Part shown: in pieces, positions 1-9,264 of the stretch
Numbering within the stretch: position 1 is the first letter of the stretch
Layout: the number at the start of each line of letters is the position of its first letter
Origin: Paenibacillus sacheonensis
GTDB taxonomy: Bacteria; Bacillota; Bacilli; Paenibacillales; Paenibacillaceae
DNA length: 64,000 nucleotides
NCBI RefSeq assembly: GCF_009909195.1
Contig: NZ_JAAAMU010000006.1
Span: 452,048 to 516,047 of the forward strand
Reading direction: 5' to 3'
Program-made: the position numbers and the translations under genes
Notes under the pieces: model-generated
Told to the model about the DNA's origin: nothing
The model's database searches: none
What the model saw: only the letters and a program-made list of their open reading frames with translations

Positions 1-39
1 GGGCCGTCTCTGTTAGGGGCATAAACACTGTTCGCCGTA

Positions 40-909
40 TTACCCCTCATGCTCCGGCCGCCCGGCCAGCCAATCCTCGAGCGTCGCCACGCGTTCCGGG
101 AACTTGCTGCTGTGCGCCAGGAAGCCGACGCCGTGCTGCGGCATCGGGTCTTGATCCGTCGGCTGGTAGCGCAGATCGACGCTCCAGCGCACATGGTCGG
201 AGTTATTCGGCGTCGACATATGGAGCAGCCGGTCGTTGAACAGAATGGCCGTGCCGGCCTTGACCGGCAGCGCGACCGTCGGCCGCTTGCCCAGCTGGCT
301 CTCGTGCAGCGCCGTATAGCCCGTACCGCTGTACGTCTCGGCATGCCATTCCAGCAGCTTCTTGTTCTGCGAGCGCGGCTTGATATGCAGGCAGCCGTTC
401 TCCAAGGTAGCGTCCACGAAGGAGATCCATACCGTGATCACGGGATTCGCGTTCGCATCCGGCCAATAGGATTTGTCCTGATGCCAAGGCACCGCGCCGG
501 CCGCGACTCCGGGCACCTTCGGGCGCACGTTGTAGACGGGACTGGAGAAGATCTCGTCGCCGATCAGCGACTCGACCGCATCCAAAATCTTCGGATTGCT
601 CATCAAATGGTAATAGCCCTCGATCCGGTCCCGCCAGCCGCGTCCGTATTTCAGGAAGTCCTTGTCCGTCAAGCCCGAGAACAGCTTCGCAAGGCGGTAT
701 TGAAACGGCTCGCCTTCCAGCTTGTCCTGGACCAGTCCGCCTTCGTACAGCTCGTTCGCGATCATCGTTACTTTCTCCGACATCGCCCGGCGCGGCGCCT
801 CCATATCTTGGTCGTCCAGCAAATCCTCCAGCACCAGGTACCCTTCCCGGTTATATTGCTCCAGCTGTTCCTTCGTCAGGCTTCCCGGCCGTTCCGTATT
901 CGTCGTCAT
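40..909 (-). CDS. Phytanoyl-CoA dioxygenase (PhyH) family protein
   Basis: Probable Fe(II)/2-oxoglutarate-dependent oxygenase of the PhyH family, cytoplasmic; the substrate cannot be told from sequence. The translation of 289 residues carries the metal-binding HxD pair (H143, D145 in PWHQD), a distal His (H230 in RLLHMSTPN) and a following Arg (R241) suited to 2-oxoglutarate, all in the expected order on a cupin-like fold. The frame is open further upstream, but the ATG at 909 has a GGAGGCGGA ribosome site and is preferred. It is the last minus-strand gene before the window edge. A catabolite-repression-like site (1020-1033) lies about 110 bp upstream, which would suit a role in nutrient use. 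Family call is firm, substrate unknown. Confidence 0.85.
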   Translation of the reverse strand: MTTNTERPGSLTKEQLEQYNREGYLVLEDLLDDQDMEAPRRAMSEKVTMIANELYEGGLVQDKLEGEPFQYRLAKLFSGLTDKDFLKYGRGWRDRIEGYYHLMSNPKILDAVESLIGDEIFSSPVYNVRPKVPGVAAGAVPWHQDKSYWPDANANPVITVWISFVDATLENGCLHIKPRSQNKKLLEWHAETYSGTGYTALHESQLGKRPTVALPVKAGTAILFNDRLLHMSTPNNSDHVRWSVDLRYQPTDQDPMPQHGVGFLAHSSKFPERVATLEDWLAGRPEHEG

Positions 910-1019
910 TATTCCGCCTCCAGCGCAATCGATGTTCGTTCCGGCGGATCCCGCAGATCCGTCCGCAGGGTTCGCCATCCTTCTTGGTTCAATGGTTCGC
1001 CCGCATCCTCCTCGATTCC

Positions 1020-1033
1020 TGCAAGCGCTTTAA
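1020..1033. promoter_or_regulatory. Candidate cre (CcpA) site upstream of the PhyH gene
   Basis: TGCAAGCGCTTTAA matches 13 of 14 positions of the cre consensus TGNAANCGNTNNCA and lies between the PhyH gene and the SLH gene end. The match is seen directly; CcpA binding is inferred. Confidence 0.4.
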
Positions 1034-1081
1034 TTTCTTTTTGCCGTCTACTTGCAATCGCAACCTTCAAGGCGGCATCGC

Positions 1082-1280
1082 ATAATCCTAACGATTGTCA
1101 GCGCCGCTAATTCTCAAAAAATACGGTTAAATTAATTGCTAACGATTCTGACAGACGTTATTTCGCGGATAGAAGCTGTTTTCCATGGGGGAATCGCGAA
1201 ATAAGGCTCCTGACAATCATTAGCGATAGAAAATGGGCTTTTGGAGCCGATTAAGCTTCCGTACAACCGTTAGCTGCAAG
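1082..1280. repeat. Diverged four-unit repeat (two forward, two inverted units)
   Basis: Four related units: TAACGATTGTCA at 1089 and TAACGATTCTGA at 1140 in forward orientation, TGACAATCATTA at 1211 and GTACAACCGTTA at 1261 inverted. Motif centres are 51, about 71 and 50 bp apart. Units 2 and 3 are long inverted copies of each other, both ending in TTATTTCGCG. The 51/50 outer spacing resembles the palindrome quartets at 10483, 18856, 34009 and 62926, and the central spacing becomes comparable if the reference point is moved a few bases inward. No gene is seen in 910-1448 apart from this element, the cre-like site and the terminator. Confidence 0.5.
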
Positions 1281-1376
1281 GAGATTAGGCTTATTGCCGC
1301 AAACGTGACGGTAATAGCTTGCGTCGGCAAGCACCAGCCCCAATAACGTTTCGCGATTTTGATTCTCTCGACATTC

Positions 1377-1413
1377 CAAAAATCGCCTCCCATCCGAGGG
1401 ATGGGAGGCGATT
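1377..1413 (-). terminator. Rho-independent terminator of the SLH exoenzyme gene
   Basis: Perfect 15-bp inverted repeat AATCGCCTCCCATCC / GGATGGGAGGCGATT with a 3-nt loop, followed on the minus strand by a run of T. It sits 36 bp beyond the stop codon of the SLH protein. Confidence 0.9.
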
Positions 1414-1448
1414 GGAGGCGATTGAAATGCATTTATACGAGAATACGA

Positions 1449-4400
1449 TTATTCCGTCACGCGTTCATAGAGCCGGTAGAGCAGTACTGCGCTCTCCGCG
1501 CGTGTCAGGCTTCCCAGCGGGTTCAGCTGCCCGGCGCTGCCCTGCAGCAAGCCTGCAGCCACGAGCGCTTCGACGCCGGAACGGGCATAACCCGCGACCT
1601 TGCCCGCATCGGCGAAGCCGGACAGCGAAGCTTCCGTCCCTGCCGGAAGCTGCTTGCCCGCGGCGCGATAAGCCCGCTCGATCAGGACGGCGGCATCCTG
1701 CCTGCTGATCTGCGCTTCGGGATGGAAGCGGCCATCGTCCGAACCTAGCGCGATGCCGAGCGATTGCGCGATTCGAGCCGCGTCCCCGTAATACGCGCCG
1801 GCAGGCACGTCAGGGAATGCTGCGGCGCTTGCGTTGCTGCCGGAAGCTGCTTCCAGGCCCAGCGTCCGGACGAGGAGCAGGAGGAAATCCGCCCGCGTGA
1901 CCGGCTTGCCGGGCGCGAATGCCGTCTTGGTAATTCCTTGGATAATGCCTTTTGCCGCCAAGGCTTCGATCGCCTCGCGCGCCCACGGCACGTTCTTCAG
2001 GTCGCCGAATGCGGCTTGGTCATAAGCGACCGCATACGTGCTGAAGTGCGTCGTCGTGAACGTCATTCCCTTTGCGGCCGCGTCGTACTTACCGCCGATT
2101 ACAGGCGTGGCCTGCCCGTTGCCGTCGATATACCACACGCTCAGCGCTCCCGGGTTCGCCGCCTCTTGCGCGGTCGGTACATACGGGATGGAGACCTCGG
2201 CCGGCGCGCTGCCGTTGGACCAAGCAATCGGCTTGCCGCCGGACAAGACGGACAATTCGACGGCGGGACGATCGCCGATCGCATGCGCGATTTCTTTGCT
2301 CCACTTGCTGCCGTCCGCATCTTGAAGAACGAACGTGATTGTGTCGCCCGCCGGTTTCTGCGAATCGGCGAACATAGCGCCGGATACTCGGATGATGCCT
2401 TTCGGCGTCTCGATTTCGAGAATACGCTTCGGATCGCCGTTGAATGCCGAACTTGGCCATTCGATCGCATACCCCGCCGCGTTCGGCAAAGCCGATACAA
2501 CCCCGCGAACATGCGTCTTGCCGTCCTGCCCCGGCTTCGCATCCGCGAATGCCTGCTTAAGGAGCGCCGGATCGACGACCGCGCGAGCCAGCCGGCTTGC
2601 CGTGTCGAATACGGGAATCAATGGAAGGACGGGGGTGCCGTTGTCGTTCGTCGTCCCCGTACCGCCGGAACCGGAGCCGACGCCGCCATTTCCGCCATTG
2701 TTTCCATTATTACCGTTGTTATTTCCATTGTTGCCGTTATCGGAGCCGATCGCATCCAGCTGTCCCTTCAGCGCGGTCCGCTCAGCGCCTTCCGGCAGCA
2801 GATTGACGAAGTTGCGCGCCGCGTCGATCGACGTGACATCCTTCTTCGTCTTCGCTTGATTCACCGCCGCGGTCGCAGCCGGGAGCGAATAGTCGGAGAA
2901 AGGCGCATCCAACAGCACCAAATCCCCGTACAGCGTGAAATCCTTGCTCGTGCCGATGCCTTGATTGTATTCCATGAACCCGGCGCGTCCCGCCCCGTCG
3001 TTCTCGTTCATCAGAAGCGAGAATCCCAGCAGCGCTTCGCCCGGCGTGAACGCCGTTCCTTCGCCGTGCAGCAGATTGAACGGAAGCGCGATGGCATAGT
3101 GCGTGACATGGTGCTCTTCGTCGCGCGTAATCGCCGCGTCCGCGGCGTCAAGCGCTCCGGTCGCGAGGCCGGCAGGCGCTTTCCAGCGCCATTTGGTGAT
3201 GGAGCCGTCATTGTTCAGCGCGAAGCCCAGCTCGCTGACGTTCGTACTGGCCGCTCCGTCCCCGCGGGACAGATCGAGGCCGATCTGAATGCTGTCTCCC
3301 TGCCAGATGTCCACGCCGGAGAAGCTCTGCTCCTGCACGTCGTCGGTGACGTCCACGTTCACGTAGAGCTTCTGGTCGTCCCACGTGACGTTCGCCTTGG
3401 CGCTCAAGCCTTCGGGCCCGCCCCAGACGCCGCCCGCAAATTCATCCAGCGCGGAGATGTCGATGGCCGGCACGCCGGCCTCTCCCGCTTCCGCATCCGC
3501 GCGGCTCGCGAACGACTGCCCGAGCTTTACCGATGCCAAGTAAGAGGCGCCGTTGTCGAGCGTAACCTTATACTTGAGCGAGTCCGCGGCCATGCTAGGC
3601 AGGTCGATCGCCATCGATTCGCCGTAGGCGATGCCCGCGAAACGAACGGGAACCATCTTGGCCGCATAGGGCGTCGGCTGCTGCATTTCGATCCTGCCGC
3701 CAAGCGGCTGCGAATCCGAGACATTGGTCAGCGTCAGCGTCGCGCCCGCTCTGTCCGGATGCGCCGGATCCAGCGGGAATCGTTCCAGCTGAAGCGCGAT
3801 CGGAACCAGGTTCGTGCCGCTGACCTTGATGCCTGCTTCGTTCACGAGCTGCAAGCCGCCTTTGAACAAGTTGTTCGTCAGCACCAGCTTGTCGATCCCT
3901 TCCCCGGCGTACACATGCGTCGTCCGAGGCTGCTGGAAATAGGAATCGTAGAGCGCGATGTCGCCGCCGAGGGCGTTGATGCCCTTCTCCCCGACATTGG
4001 TCAGGTTGGTCTGCTGAATGTTCAGCTTCCCGCCGTAGATATCGAACGACCGCGTCGTATCGCCCCACATCGAGCTGTTGTACATCGTTGCCTTCGAATC
4101 GAATGCCTCGCCGAGCGTGACGTAGACTTTGTCCGTCGTGCTGAGCGAGACAAGCTCGGTGTTGATCATCGCGATGCCCGCCGGGCCCGCGCCTTCCAGA
4201 TAGGCGCCCTTCTTGCTGCCGTCCGTGCCGTGTCCGATGACGACCGCTTCCGGTCCGCCTTCTCCCTGCTTGACGAAATGAATGCCGTACTGGGAGCCGT
4301 ACACGAAGGTGTTGAACACCGTTTCATTATGGACATCCCCGATGCGGAACGCGTCCAGATGGTCTTTCTGGTAGCTCCACACTTGATTGAAATCCGCATC

Positions 4401-7400
4401 CGTCGAAGGGTGATTGATGTAGTTGTTGCGTCCGTAATAATGCGGATTGAACTGCACGTTCCGCATGAAACCGTCCGAAGCGCCGCCGCCGAGGAAAATC
4501 CCCTCCTTGAGCGGGGAGCCCGCCACGTAATCGATGTAGTGGCCGCTCGTATCGTACGTGCCGAAATCGATGCCTTGATACGAATTGATCAAGGTCGTAT
4601 CGATGGCGTAAACGCCGTGTCCCTGTCCTTGGATCGTCCAGGCGTAAGGCTTCACGTCGTTCCAGTCCTGCTCGTCGTAATAGACGGACAACCCGCGCGT
4701 TCCCGCGTTCGCCTGGAGCGTGATGAGCGCCGGCGTATCCGCGCCCGGATTCTCGCCGTACGTCGTGAACAGCACGGTTCCGCCGCCGATCGTATGATGC
4801 GGCACGTCCCACGAGCCTCTCAGCTCGACGCCGGACGGTACGCCGATCGGCGAATCCACGCGATACGTGCCTGCCGGCAAATAGACCGTTCCGCCGCCGG
4901 CTGCCGAGGCTGCGTCAAGCGCGGACTGAATGGCGGCCGAAGCGTCGCTCCCTCCGTTGCGGTCAGCGCCGTACGGCTCCGCGGTGACGTCGAACAATCC
5001 GCCGGATGCCGGCTTCGGTTCGGTCGCCGCATCGGTGCCGCCGACATTCGGCAAGGCCTCGATCGCATAGCGATCATCCTGCGTGACGTTCACCTCCGCG
5101 CCGTCGCTGTCGTCCTTCACTTGCAGGCTGCCCTCGAAGCCGGCGTTCACGGCATTGACCGTCTGCACCGCGCCGCTCAGCTTCACCTGATTCGCCGCCG
5201 AGGCGAATTCCGACTGCCCCAGCGTCAACGAACCGCTGGACATGTCGATCGCATAGCCGCCCGCGGCCGCGTCCCAATTCTCGAAATGGCTGTTCTCGAA
5301 GGACAGCACGCCGCTGCCTTCGCTCTTGACCGAGGTAAGCGGCGTGCCGCCGACCGTCACCGTGTTGAACTGCACGATGGAATGGAAGCCCGGGGTGGCG
5401 TAGATCGCGACCGGCGCTTCGCCCTCGCTCGCCTTGAAGCTGCTGTCCGTGATGAGCAGGCCGAAATCGTTGACGCCTTCGATCTTCAGGGCCACGTTGC
5501 AGTGCTCGATATGCACGCGGTACATCTGGGCGTTTGCCGTCTCCAGCGAATCGGTCCGCGTCGTGACGCGCATGCCCGTTTTGTACCCCGAGATCCAGAT
5601 GTTCGACATATACTCCCAGTCCGAGCGTCCCATGACGATGCCTTCGGCGTTCGCCGTCGTGTAAGCGAACGCGGCATCCGCAGTCGGAGCGCCCGCAAGG
5701 CCGGAACCGGACCAGTACGAAGGCGCGAGATGGATGCCTTCCAAGCGTCCGATATCGGTCGTATAGTCGAGGAAAATTCCCGTGTGAAGGACCGTGCCGT
5801 ACAGATTCTTCACGTCGTGCAGCTCGTTCCACACCGGCCCGATCTTGATGCCGTTATAAGCGTTGACGAGCGTGATGTTCTCCATCGTCGCGCTATCGCC
5901 CGACAATTGCTCGAATGTCCACGGATACGCCACCGGATCCGTCAAGGACTGCTCCGGATACCAGACGGACAGATTCGTCGCGCCGCTGACCGGCGACAGC
6001 TGAATGAAGCTCGTGCCGTCCGCTTGCCCGCGACCCCCGAACGATTCCAACACCGTGCCCGTTACCGCGCCGCCCTTGTCGTCCGGACTTGCCCAGTCGC
6101 CCCGCAAGGTAACGCCCGTCGGAACGGTCAAGCTTCCGTTCAGCCTGTAGCGGCCTGCCGGCGCGAATACGACGCCGCCGCCATTATTGCCTGCCGCCGT
6201 CAGCGCCGACTGGATGGCCGCCGTGTCGTCGGTCGTTCCGTCCGCTTTCGCGCCGAAATCCAGCACGCTAAAGTCCGCGATGACGATATCGGACGTCGGA
6301 TTCTCCGTCGTATACACCTTCGTCTGCGCGGCCGTCTCGTGCCGTTCCGTCTTGCTGACCGTGACGGACGCAACCGTCAGATCCGGGTTGTTCTCGGGAT
6401 TGCCGCCGCCGCTGATGCCGATGCGGAAGTCCGAGCCGTTCGCGCGGTTGGCGAATTTGGCGTCGCTCAGCTTGAACGTATGCGTCTTCCACTGGCCCGA
6501 ATCCTTGTACGTGAAAAGCGCACTGTCCTTGAACGGTGCGGACAAGGCATCGTATTGCAGCACGAAGCTGCCGCTGCCTTGGTCCAGATATTCCACCGTC
6601 ACGTAGACATCCTGGTTCTCGCTGTCGAAGATATAGCCGTCGTCCACGTTCAAGTACAGATACAAGGTACGGTCTCCGGCCGCCGCCTTGTTCGTCTTCC
6701 AATAGCCTTTGCCGGCCAGCGAGCCCTTCACGAGCCCGTCCGGATTGTCCCCGGCGTGCGCCGTGATGCCCTGCTCGATCGGCGACTCGCCGAATAGGAT
6801 GCTGGCTTGATCCGCAGGTGCGGCCTTCAGCGTCTTGGTCACGGTGACCTTCGCGAGCGACAGATCGGCATTGCTTGCCCAGCTGGCGCCGCCGCCCTCG
6901 ATGCCGAGACGAAAATCCCCGCCGCCGGTGCGGTTCGCGAAGTTCGCGTCGGTCAGCGCATACGTATGCGTCTGCCAGCTGCCCGTGCTGCCGTACGTGA
7001 ACAACGGCGCGTCCTTGAAGCTGTTGTTCGCGCCTTGCGCGTCGTACTGCAGCACCATTTTGCCGCTGCCCGCGTCGTAATAATCGACTGCGACGCTCAC
7101 GTCGTAGTTGGCGATGTTTTCGGTGAAGCCGTCGTCCACGTCGAAGTAGAAGTAGATGATGCGCGAGGCTTCATCCGCCGCCTTATTCGTTTTCCAGTAC
7201 GCGCGGCCGTCCTGTTCGCCCGTCTGCAGACCGGACGATCCGTCGCCCGCCCGTGCCGTCATGCCATTCTCGACCGGCGCCGCGCCAAGCTCGATGCTGA
7301 CGCTCTCCGGGTCACCCGCCGCTGCCGCGGCCCGGTTCGGCGCCCATTGCAAACCCATCGCCAGCAATGACAAAGCAACCGTACAAGCTAACCACGTACG

Positions 7401-7430
7401 AATCCGATTCCTTATGCGATTGGAAACCAA
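1449..7430 (-). CDS. SLH-anchored multidomain exoenzyme with two pectate-lyase-like beta-helix domains
   Basis: Secreted, cell-wall-attached protein of 1993 residues, probably acting on plant or other complex polysaccharide. Domains in order: signal peptide (about 1-37, positively charged start, then a hydrophobic stretch ending in AAAAA); two similar beta-sandwich carbohydrate-binding-like modules (about 40-200 and 205-355); two Pectate_lyase_3-type beta-helix domains (about 385-800 and 810-1290), each opening with a D-F/V-GA(K/D)-G..D(D/A)(T/S)AAIQSAL signature; a CBM9-like sugar-binding domain (about 1300-1520); an Asn/Gly-rich linker (about 1575-1610); and three SLH domains in the last 190 residues. 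The start is a TTG with GAGGAGG 8 bp upstream. It is the last gene of the permease/binding-protein operon, which suggests the transporter imports its products. The exact substrate is not evident. Confidence 0.85.
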   Translation of the reverse strand: MVSNRIRNRIRTWLACTVALSLLAMGLQWAPNRAAAAAGDPESVSIELGAAPVENGMTARAGDGSSGLQTGEQDGRAYWKTNKAADEASRIIYFYFDVDDGFTENIANYDVSVAVDYYDAGSGKMVLQYDAQGANNSFKDAPLFTYGSTGSWQTHTYALTDANFANRTGGGDFRLGIEGGGASWASNADLSLAKVTVTKTLKAAPADQASILFGESPIEQGITAHAGDNPDGLVKGSLAGKGYWKTNKAAAGDRTLYLYLNVDDGYIFDSENQDVYVTVEYLDQGSGSFVLQYDALSAPFKDSALFTYKDSGQWKTHTFKLSDAKFANRANGSDFRIGISGGGNPENNPDLTVASVTVSKTERHETAAQTKVYTTENPTSDIVIADFSVLDFGAKADGTTDDTAAIQSALTAAGNNGGGVVFAPAGRYRLNGSLTVPTGVTLRGDWASPDDKGGAVTGTVLESFGGRGQADGTSFIQLSPVSGATNLSVWYPEQSLTDPVAYPWTFEQLSGDSATMENITLVNAYNGIKIGPVWNELHDVKNLYGTVLHTGIFLDYTTDIGRLEGIHLAPSYWSGSGLAGAPTADAAFAYTTANAEGIVMGRSDWEYMSNIWISGYKTGMRVTTRTDSLETANAQMYRVHIEHCNVALKIEGVNDFGLLITDSSFKASEGEAPVAIYATPGFHSIVQFNTVTVGGTPLTSVKSEGSGVLSFENSHFENWDAAAGGYAIDMSSGSLTLGQSEFASAANQVKLSGAVQTVNAVNAGFEGSLQVKDDSDGAEVNVTQDDRYAIEALPNVGGTDAATEPKPASGGLFDVTAEPYGADRNGGSDASAAIQSALDAASAAGGGTVYLPAGTYRVDSPIGVPSGVELRGSWDVPHHTIGGGTVLFTTYGENPGADTPALITLQANAGTRGLSVYYDEQDWNDVKPYAWTIQGQGHGVYAIDTTLINSYQGIDFGTYDTSGHYIDYVAGSPLKEGIFLGGGASDGFMRNVQFNPHYYGRNNYINHPSTDADFNQVWSYQKDHLDAFRIGDVHNETVFNTFVYGSQYGIHFVKQGEGGPEAVVIGHGTDGSKKGAYLEGAGPAGIAMINTELVSLSTTDKVYVTLGEAFDSKATMYNSSMWGDTTRSFDIYGGKLNIQQTNLTNVGEKGINALGGDIALYDSYFQQPRTTHVYAGEGIDKLVLTNNLFKGGLQLVNEAGIKVSGTNLVPIALQLERFPLDPAHPDRAGATLTLTNVSDSQPLGGRIEMQQPTPYAAKMVPVRFAGIAYGESMAIDLPSMAADSLKYKVTLDNGASYLASVKLGQSFASRADAEAGEAGVPAIDISALDEFAGGVWGGPEGLSAKANVTWDDQKLYVNVDVTDDVQEQSFSGVDIWQGDSIQIGLDLSRGDGAASTNVSELGFALNNDGSITKWRWKAPAGLATGALDAADAAITRDEEHHVTHYAIALPFNLLHGEGTAFTPGEALLGFSLLMNENDGAGRAGFMEYNQGIGTSKDFTLYGDLVLLDAPFSDYSLPAATAAVNQAKTKKDVTSIDAARNFVNLLPEGAERTALKGQLDAIGSDNGNNGNNNGNNGNNGGNGGVGSGSGGTGTTNDNGTPVLPLIPVFDTASRLARAVVDPALLKQAFADAKPGQDGKTHVRGVVSALPNAAGYAIEWPSSAFNGDPKRILEIETPKGIIRVSGAMFADSQKPAGDTITFVLQDADGSKWSKEIAHAIGDRPAVELSVLSGGKPIAWSNGSAPAEVSIPYVPTAQEAANPGALSVWYIDGNGQATPVIGGKYDAAAKGMTFTTTHFSTYAVAYDQAAFGDLKNVPWAREAIEALAAKGIIQGITKTAFAPGKPVTRADFLLLLVRTLGLEAASGSNASAAAFPDVPAGAYYGDAARIAQSLGIALGSDDGRFHPEAQISRQDAAVLIERAYRAAGKQLPAGTEASLSGFADAGKVAGYARSGVEALVAAGLLQGSAGQLNPLGSLTRAESAVLLYRLYERVTE

Positions 7431-7467
7431 TTATTCGTCCTCCTCGTTGTCGGAAAATGAGACAGCA

Positions 7468-7518
7468 AAGCCGCCCCTCGTCGGCTGGACCGAATCATGC
7501 TGTCGGCAGGGGCGGCTT
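7468..7518 (-). terminator. Stem-loop between binding-protein gene and SLH gene
   Basis: Inverted repeat AAGCCGCCCCT / AGGGGCGGCTT separated by 29 bases in the 182-bp gap. The T-run after it on the minus strand is weak, so it may attenuate rather than fully end transcription and so lower expression of the large SLH gene. Confidence 0.6.
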
Positions 7519-7612
7519 GCTCTCTGGATGCTTATGCGAACTTATGGTTTGAATGAATGCTGAGCTGCTTTTGCTTATGTTTTTTCTGGCCGTTTTCGGC
7601 CCGGTCCTGGTC

Positions 7613-9208
7613 TTACTTCGCGCTCGACGCCAGATACGCGTCGATTTGCTTTTGCGTCTCGGTCAGGATTTTGTCCAGACCGTTGCCTTTTTGCTTCTCG
7701 ATGTAAGCCGCGACTTCTTTGTCGGCATCCTTCACGATACCGAATTCCAGCGGCTTGCTGCCCTCGTCGGACGCTTGGTCGCGCTTGGCCAGCTCGTTCT
7801 TCATGGTGTCTTCGGCGATGAACAGTCCGTCGATCGGGGAGTTCACGTTCTCCGGCTCTGCGGCGAACTCGGCTTCATGCACCCAGAAATCCTTCGGATA
7901 CGTCGACGTCGGACGCATGAATTGCGGCTTCCAGAACGCCCATTGGCCGCCCCACTCCATGTAGTTGCTCGTCGTCGTGTTCATGCCGTCCGGATAGACG
8001 GCCGTGTCGCCGTCCAGCTTGTACGTCTTGCCTTCGATGCCGTATTGCACGAGATCGTACAGCTTCTGGTCGGTCTCGATCATGTCGAGGAAACGCAGGA
8101 CGCGGTCGGCATGCTTGGAATTGCGGTTGATCGCGACCACGTTCGCCAGCGCCGTGCGGTTGACTTGCTTCTTGTCCGGATAGAGCAGGGACATCTGCTG
8201 CTTGAACGACGGATCGGAGAAGCCCGGATCCGCATTCGCCCATTCATGCGACGTCAGCGTCAGAAGCGTCTTGCCGTTGCGCCATTCGGCGGCGCCGTCT
8301 TCCTTGTCGATCATCGCGTCGCGGTTGATCAGCTTGTCGTCGTACCACACCTTCGCCTTCTTCACGGCTTCGAGGTAGAACGGCTGCTGCTCGACCGGCT
8401 GCACGGTCACCTTCGGATCGCTGAGGTAGTAGCCGAGGCCGTGGAAGTTGAGGTCAACCCACTCGTCGCGGATCATGTAGATCGCGAGCGGCGTGGAACG
8501 GGACAGCTTCTCGTTCGGGTACGCTTTCTTTAATTGGCGGAGCAGGGCATCGACGTCATCGATCGTCTTGACGGAGTCCGGCGCGATCGTAATATTCGCT
8601 TTTTCCGCCAAGTCCGAACGCCAGCCGGCGAAGAGACGTTGGTTCATCTTCATCGTCCACGGCAGGCCGACGATCTGTCCGTTGACCGTCGCGGCGGACA
8701 ACGTGCCTTGCTCTTGGTATTTCTTGTAGAGGTTCGGCGCGAATTTCGGCAGCAGGTCGTTAATGGCCATGTACGAGCCTTTCGCCGCCATTTGCTTATA
8801 GGACAGCCAGTCGCCGTCGAAGTTCATGTCCCAGCTGTCGCCGGACGCGGCCATGACCAGCATCTTGTCTTTGAAGTCGGTGAACGGAATGAAGTTGATA
8901 TTGAATTTGACGTTCAGGCCTTTGTCCTTGACGTAATCGCTGATCGCGGTCCAGACCTCGTCCGTGGCCGATTTCTTGTCGCCGCCGAAATAAAACTTCA
9001 GCGTCACTTCGTCCTCTTGCTTGCCGGCGTTGCCGTTCGCCTCGTTCGCTGGCGCCGTCCCGCCGTTGTTGGTGCCGGCGCTGCCGCCGTTATTGCTTGC
9101 GTTCCCGCTGCCCGCGTTGTTGCCGTTGCCGCCGCATGCCGTCAGCATGGTGCCGAACAGCATGGCTCCGGCGAGCATAACCGGGATGCTTACCTTTCGC
9201 TTGATCAT
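7613..9208 (-). CDS. Extracellular solute-binding lipoprotein of a sugar ABC transporter
   Basis: Membrane-anchored substrate-binding protein (531 residues) of the LplA/family-1 type, expected to capture oligosaccharides for the two permeases upstream. A lipoprotein signal is clear: basic start, hydrophobic stretch and LTAC lipobox, with the Cys followed by a Gly/Asn/Ser-rich linker. The mature part has the usual alternating alpha/beta motifs of the family. GGGAGAGG precedes the ATG. It lies 56 bp after the LplC-type permease and 182 bp before the SLH exoenzyme, so the operon pairs uptake with extracellular degradation. No ATPase gene is present; such systems normally share an MsmX-like ATPase encoded elsewhere. 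Confidence 0.9.
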   Translation of the reverse strand: MIKRKVSIPVMLAGAMLFGTMLTACGGNGNNAGSGNASNNGGSAGTNNGGTAPANEANGNAGKQEDEVTLKFYFGGDKKSATDEVWTAISDYVKDKGLNVKFNINFIPFTDFKDKMLVMAASGDSWDMNFDGDWLSYKQMAAKGSYMAINDLLPKFAPNLYKKYQEQGTLSAATVNGQIVGLPWTMKMNQRLFAGWRSDLAEKANITIAPDSVKTIDDVDALLRQLKKAYPNEKLSRSTPLAIYMIRDEWVDLNFHGLGYYLSDPKVTVQPVEQQPFYLEAVKKAKVWYDDKLINRDAMIDKEDGAAEWRNGKTLLTLTSHEWANADPGFSDPSFKQQMSLLYPDKKQVNRTALANVVAINRNSKHADRVLRFLDMIETDQKLYDLVQYGIEGKTYKLDGDTAVYPDGMNTTTSNYMEWGGQWAFWKPQFMRPTSTYPKDFWVHEAEFAAEPENVNSPIDGLFIAEDTMKNELAKRDQASDEGSKPLEFGIVKDADKEVAAYIEKQKGNGLDKILTETQKQIDAYLASSAK

Positions 9209-9264
9209 GTAATCCTCTCCCCTGATTGTTTGATTATATCGCTATACGGCCGAAGCCGGTATAG

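Noticed and set aside
1764..6797. 1677-codon open frame on the plus strand opposite the SLH exoenzyme gene
   Set aside because: Arg/Arg-Ile-rich translation typical of the antisense frame of a GC-rich gene; no ribosome site, no domains, and the minus-strand protein has clear signal, pectate-lyase, CBM9 and SLH domains.
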